From Halorubrum trapanicum (GTDB lineage: Archaea > Halobacteriota > Halobacteria > Halobacteriales > Haloferacaceae): DNA of 64,000 bases. The stretch lies in the NCBI RefSeq assembly GCF_002355655.1, contig NZ_AP017569.1, positions 1,736,001-1,800,000 on the forward strand, given 5' to 3'. Within the stretch, counting starts at the first letter, position 1, and each line of letters opens with the position of its first letter. The position numbers and the translations under genes were made by a program. Below, piece after piece: positions 61,861 to 64,000 of the stretch. Under the pieces are notes generated by a model. That model was not told the DNA's origin, ran no database searches, and was given only the letters and a program-made list of their open reading frames with translations.

Positions 61861-61918
61861 GGGCGCGACTGACCCCCGCTCGCTCCCTTTGGTCGCTCGC
61901 GGGGATCCCGTCGCGCCC
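61861..61918 (+). repeat. Duplicated tRNA-Arg 3' end / tRNA-like remnant
   Basis: ATCCCGTCGCGCCC, the last 14 paired bases of the tRNA gene (61824-61837), is repeated at 61905-61918. The segment also starts GGGCGCG at 61861, so a complete 7-bp acceptor stem can form around an internal hairpin (CCCCGC...GCGGGG). It may be a worn attachment site left by an integrating element or a truncated second tRNA copy. Confidence 0.6.
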
Positions 61919-61932
61919 TTTTGCGTCCCGTC

Positions 61933-62189
61933 TCACACTCTCGTCGACCGGCGGGTTCGCGACGATCTCGACCGCAACACGAGCGCGTAGCCACCGTCAG
62001 CGTCCGCGAGCGTCTCGTGCTCCCAGAACTCGAACGTCGGTCGCTGCCGTTGACCATTGATCTCTTCACGTCCCACGGGCGGCCGTCCTCGTCGACGAAT
62101 CCGATCGCGCCCTCGTGCGCGAGTTCGCCGGCGGCGTCGCGGTACAGGTCGCCGCCCTCGCGGTCCCGCCCGGTGAGCCCGGTCGCGTT
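61933..62189 (-). pseudogene. Degraded gene fragment
   Basis: Two frames hold protein-like sequence that joins only through a frameshift near 62055. The first is GRDREGGDLYRDAAGELAHE and its continuation through GAIGFVDEDGRPWDVK, and the second RPTFEFWEHETLADADGGYA, ending at a stop at 61933. A stop codon at 62190-62192 and no start codon precede the first part. The family is unknown. It looks like the remains of a small haloarchaeal gene. Confidence 0.45.
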
Positions 62190-62294
62190 TCAGCTGCGAG
62201 ACCGACCCGTGTCGCACCGCCTCGTCGGTCGTCGCGTCGCGGAGCAGACGGCTGCGAGAGGACGCCGGCTAACGCGGGGGTGTTCCGTGCGCCG

Positions 62295-63185
62295 CTACGT
62301 CCCACGGAGCGCCCGCCACTTCGCGGCAACGAACCCCGCGAGGATGAACACGAAGCCGCCAACCGTCGCAGGCGTCACCTCCTGCCCGAGCACGAGCCAG
62401 CCCGCGAGCGCCGCGAACACGGGAATCACGTACTCGATGAAGCTCATCTCGATCGGTCCGAGGTCGTCCAGCAGCGTGAAGTACAGCAGGAAGCCGCCGA
62501 CGCCGGCGACCGCAGAGAGGTACGCGACGGCGGCGAGCGCGGACAGCGTCCACGTGGCGGCCGCGAACGACTGGCCAGGGAGCGCGAGCACGGCGGCGTG
62601 GAGGACGACCGCGCCGACGGCCATCATCCAGGCCTGCGTCGCGAGGAACGGCATCGACGGCGACCGGCTGTGGGTGACGACCGCGGCGACGGCGAACGCG
62701 AGCGCGGCGGCGAGCACGAGCGCGACGCCGAGGACGCTGTCCGCCAGGTTCGCCGGGTCGGGATTCGCGATGACGACGACGCCGACGAACCCGAGCGCGA
62801 CGCCGAGCGCGGTGGCGGCGGTGAACTCCTCGTCGGTCGAGACGAGCCGCGTGAGTGCCGGGGTCACCACGGGGACGAGCCCCAACAGCACGGCGGCGAC
62901 GCCGCCCGTGACGTACCGCTGGCCGGCGAACAGGAACGCGTGGTGGGCGCCGATGATGAGGGCCCCGCCGACGAGCACGTAGACGTAGTCGTCCCGCGTC
63001 CGGGGGCGGATCTCCACGCCGGCGACGAGCACGGCGGCGAACAACAGTACTGCAGCGACGTCGAAGCGCACGGCGGCGAACGGGACTGCGGGGAGGTCCG
63101 CGAGGCCGACGTCCGTCGCCATGAACGCCGTCCCCCACACTGCGCACAGCAACAGGAAGCGGCCGGCTGTCCGGGAGCGACTCAT
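62295..63185 (-). CDS. EamA/DMT family transporter
   Basis: This 296-residue protein has ten hydrophobic segments in two five-helix EamA repeats. The first begins LLLCAVWGTAFMATDVGL and the second begins VLGVALVLAAALAFAVAAVV, and the C-terminal repeat has the IEYVIPVFAALAGWLVLGQ motif typical of the family. It is probably an exporter of metabolites; the substrate is not predictable. It starts with ATG at 63183-63185 (MSRSRTAGRF). Confidence 0.92.
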   Translation of the reverse strand: MSRSRTAGRFLLLCAVWGTAFMATDVGLADLPAVPFAAVRFDVAAVLLFAAVLVAGVEIRPRTRDDYVYVLVGGALIIGAHHAFLFAGQRYVTGGVAAVLLGLVPVVTPALTRLVSTDEEFTAATALGVALGFVGVVVIANPDPANLADSVLGVALVLAAALAFAVAAVVTHSRSPSMPFLATQAWMMAVGAVVLHAAVLALPGQSFAAATWTLSALAAVAYLSAVAGVGGFLLYFTLLDDLGPIEMSFIEYVIPVFAALAGWLVLGQEVTPATVGGFVFILAGFVAAKWRALRGT

Positions 63186-63398
63186 TCACGCGGAGGTCGC
63201 CGCCAACAACGAAAGACCCGTCGAACCGCTCGCTCGATTCGCCTTCGAACGTGTTGTGGCTGCCCGAACTAGCCTGTTGGGCGGTCGCTGCGCCCCGACA
63301 AATCAGGGCTCGCCGGATAGCACCCACTGAGTCGTCAACTGGAGCGCTCGGTTCTGTAGTGGCTTCAGCGGTCGTATCCAACCAGCCACTTGCGCGTC

Positions 63399-63578
63399 AT
63401 GAACCGTATTGAGCTTCTCAAAGAGCTCCGAGCGGTATCCGGACCTGCCGGTTCTTCTCTATACTGGGAAAGGAAGCGAAGAGATTGTCAGCGACGCAAT
63501 TCCGGCTGGCGTGACAGCTTACCACAGCCTACCCCCGATGAGCACATACTTGCGGTTCAACGACTCAACTCGGCGTGA
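63399..63578 (+). pseudogene. Response-regulator receiver remnant with frameshifts
   Basis: MNRIELLKELR begins in one frame. The continuation ERYPDLPVLLYTGKGSEEIV (with SDAIPAGVTAY after it) lies in another, exactly as if two bases (GA) were lost from CGAGAGCGG at about 63430. A third frame then gives TPDEHILAVQRLNSA. Together these match the second half of a haloarchaeal receiver domain (the YTGKGSEEIASDAI-AGVTDYLQK pattern). The phosphorylation half is missing. Confidence 0.75.
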
Positions 63579-63627
63579 GAAGTCCCCAAATCTTCATTCC
63601 CGTAGAGTGTCAACGCTGTCAACAAGG

Positions 63628-63858
63628 ATGTCACGTCAAGTGCGGCTCGAGGACGATGTGTACGAGCGCATCAAGGCAAACAAACGAGATGATGAATCGT
63701 TTAGCGACGCTGTCGGGCGACTCATTGGGGGGCGCTCCCTTCGTGATCTCCGCGGCGTCTTTGACGAGGAGCAAGTGAGCGAGATGCGGACCGCAGTCGA
63801 AGCTGCTGACCGGGCGGACCGCGATGAGGTCCGTGAAGTTGCGGAGCGGTTCGAATGA
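63628..63858 (+). CDS. vapB: VapB-type antitoxin
   Basis: This 76-residue antitoxin has an N-terminal strand-helix-helix MSRQVRLEDDVYERIKANKR and the segment ESFSDAVGRLIGG, typical of the DUF217 VapB family of archaea. The C-terminal acidic helix would neutralise the toxin. The stop overlaps the vapC start by 4 bp (ATGA). The ATG at 63628 is chosen because the upstream residues belong to the pseudogene frame. Confidence 0.9.
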   Translation: MSRQVRLEDDVYERIKANKRDDESFSDAVGRLIGGRSLRDLRGVFDEEQVSEMRTAVEAADRADRDEVREVAERFE

Positions 63859-64000
63859 TTGTTGACACAAGTTTTGTCTTAGACGTTATCGGCGACGTTG
63901 ATGCGGCTGTCACGAAAGAGCGGGAACTCGAAGCTGAGAGTATTCCCTTGGTGATCCCCTCGATGACCGCTCTCGAGCTGTACATTGGCGTTGGGAAGGT
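63855..64000 (+). CDS. vapC: VapC-type PIN-domain toxin (3' end outside window)
   Basis: The first 48 residues of a PIN-domain ribonuclease are visible: MIVDTSFVLDVI with the catalytic first Asp (residue 4), then IPSMTALELYIGV with the conserved Glu. The gene runs off the window. It forms a toxin-antitoxin pair with vapB. Confidence 0.88.
   Translation, partial: MIVDTSFVLDVIGDVDAAVTKERELEAESIPLVIPSMTALELYIGVGK

Noticed and set aside
63186-63395. Possible insertion-sequence end between the EamA gene and the receiver remnant
   Set aside because: Some sequence (near GTCAACTGGAGCGCTCGG) looks like an IS terminus, but no inverted partner, target duplication or transposase fragment could be shown.

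Overview
The window is chromosomal DNA from a halophilic archaeon, most like Halorubrum or a close relative. The DNA is very GC-rich, the proteins are strongly acidic, and the gene set is archaeal: TATA-binding protein, Orc1/Cdc6, RadA, the LysW/ArgX arginine route, and paired TatCo/TatCt translocases. Many genes have a TATA box about 25 nt before the start codon, as expected for haloarchaeal leaderless mRNAs. The genus is an inference; the archaeal assignment is firm.

Layout. 0-9.5 kb: the end of a MutS-like ATPase, ridA, uvrA, and divergent tatCt/tatCo genes behind mirrored promoters. 9.5-19 kb: a complete arginine block on the minus strand (lysW-argX-argC-argB-argD-argE-argF, plus argG-argH). 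19.9-30.9 kb: hemL, an ammonium transporter fused to a PII domain, radA, an ACT-domain regulator, an XPD/DinG-type Fe-S helicase, tbp and a tRNA-G10 methyltransferase. 31-41 kb: an Orc1/Cdc6 gene, rpiA, a mini histone-fold protein, larB, a zinc-finger microprotein, a GIY-YIG protein, hisG, an RHH regulator, uvrB and small membrane or lipoprotein genes. 41.6-44.4 kb: a class I ribonucleotide reductase operon with clearly foreign codon usage. 44.4-47.1 kb: an SPFH protein and metY. 47.1-49.1 kb: an AT-richer islet of Cys-rich microproteins and a 19-residue repeat protein. 49.2-61.7 kb: an M29 aminopeptidase, pepF, rimI, a PAS histidine kinase, a TrmB regulator, and a secreted CARDB-like protein directly followed by an RND exporter. 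61.8-64 kb: tRNA-Arg with a duplicated 3' end, an EamA transporter, pseudogene debris and a VapBC module cut by the window edge.

The most striking signal is a repeat of about 260 bp present five times, always between genes (about 1.7, 9.0, 19.5, 32.3 and 37.0 kb, the last inverted). Each copy keeps three hairpins at the same places while the stem sequences change in a compensatory way, and the linkers between hairpins are nearly invariant. This is the pattern of a conserved structured RNA (or a mobile element carrying one). One end carries 57-bp units with a TTATAA core that stay open in one reading frame in all copies and resemble, in period and in a D-x4-I-Y-K pattern, the 19-residue repeats of the small protein at 48 kb.

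Other points of interest are a LysW carrier that has lost all four zinc cysteines, a Cys-rich insert in HemL, the Amt-PII fusion, and a palindromic operator candidate before the ribonucleotide reductase operon.
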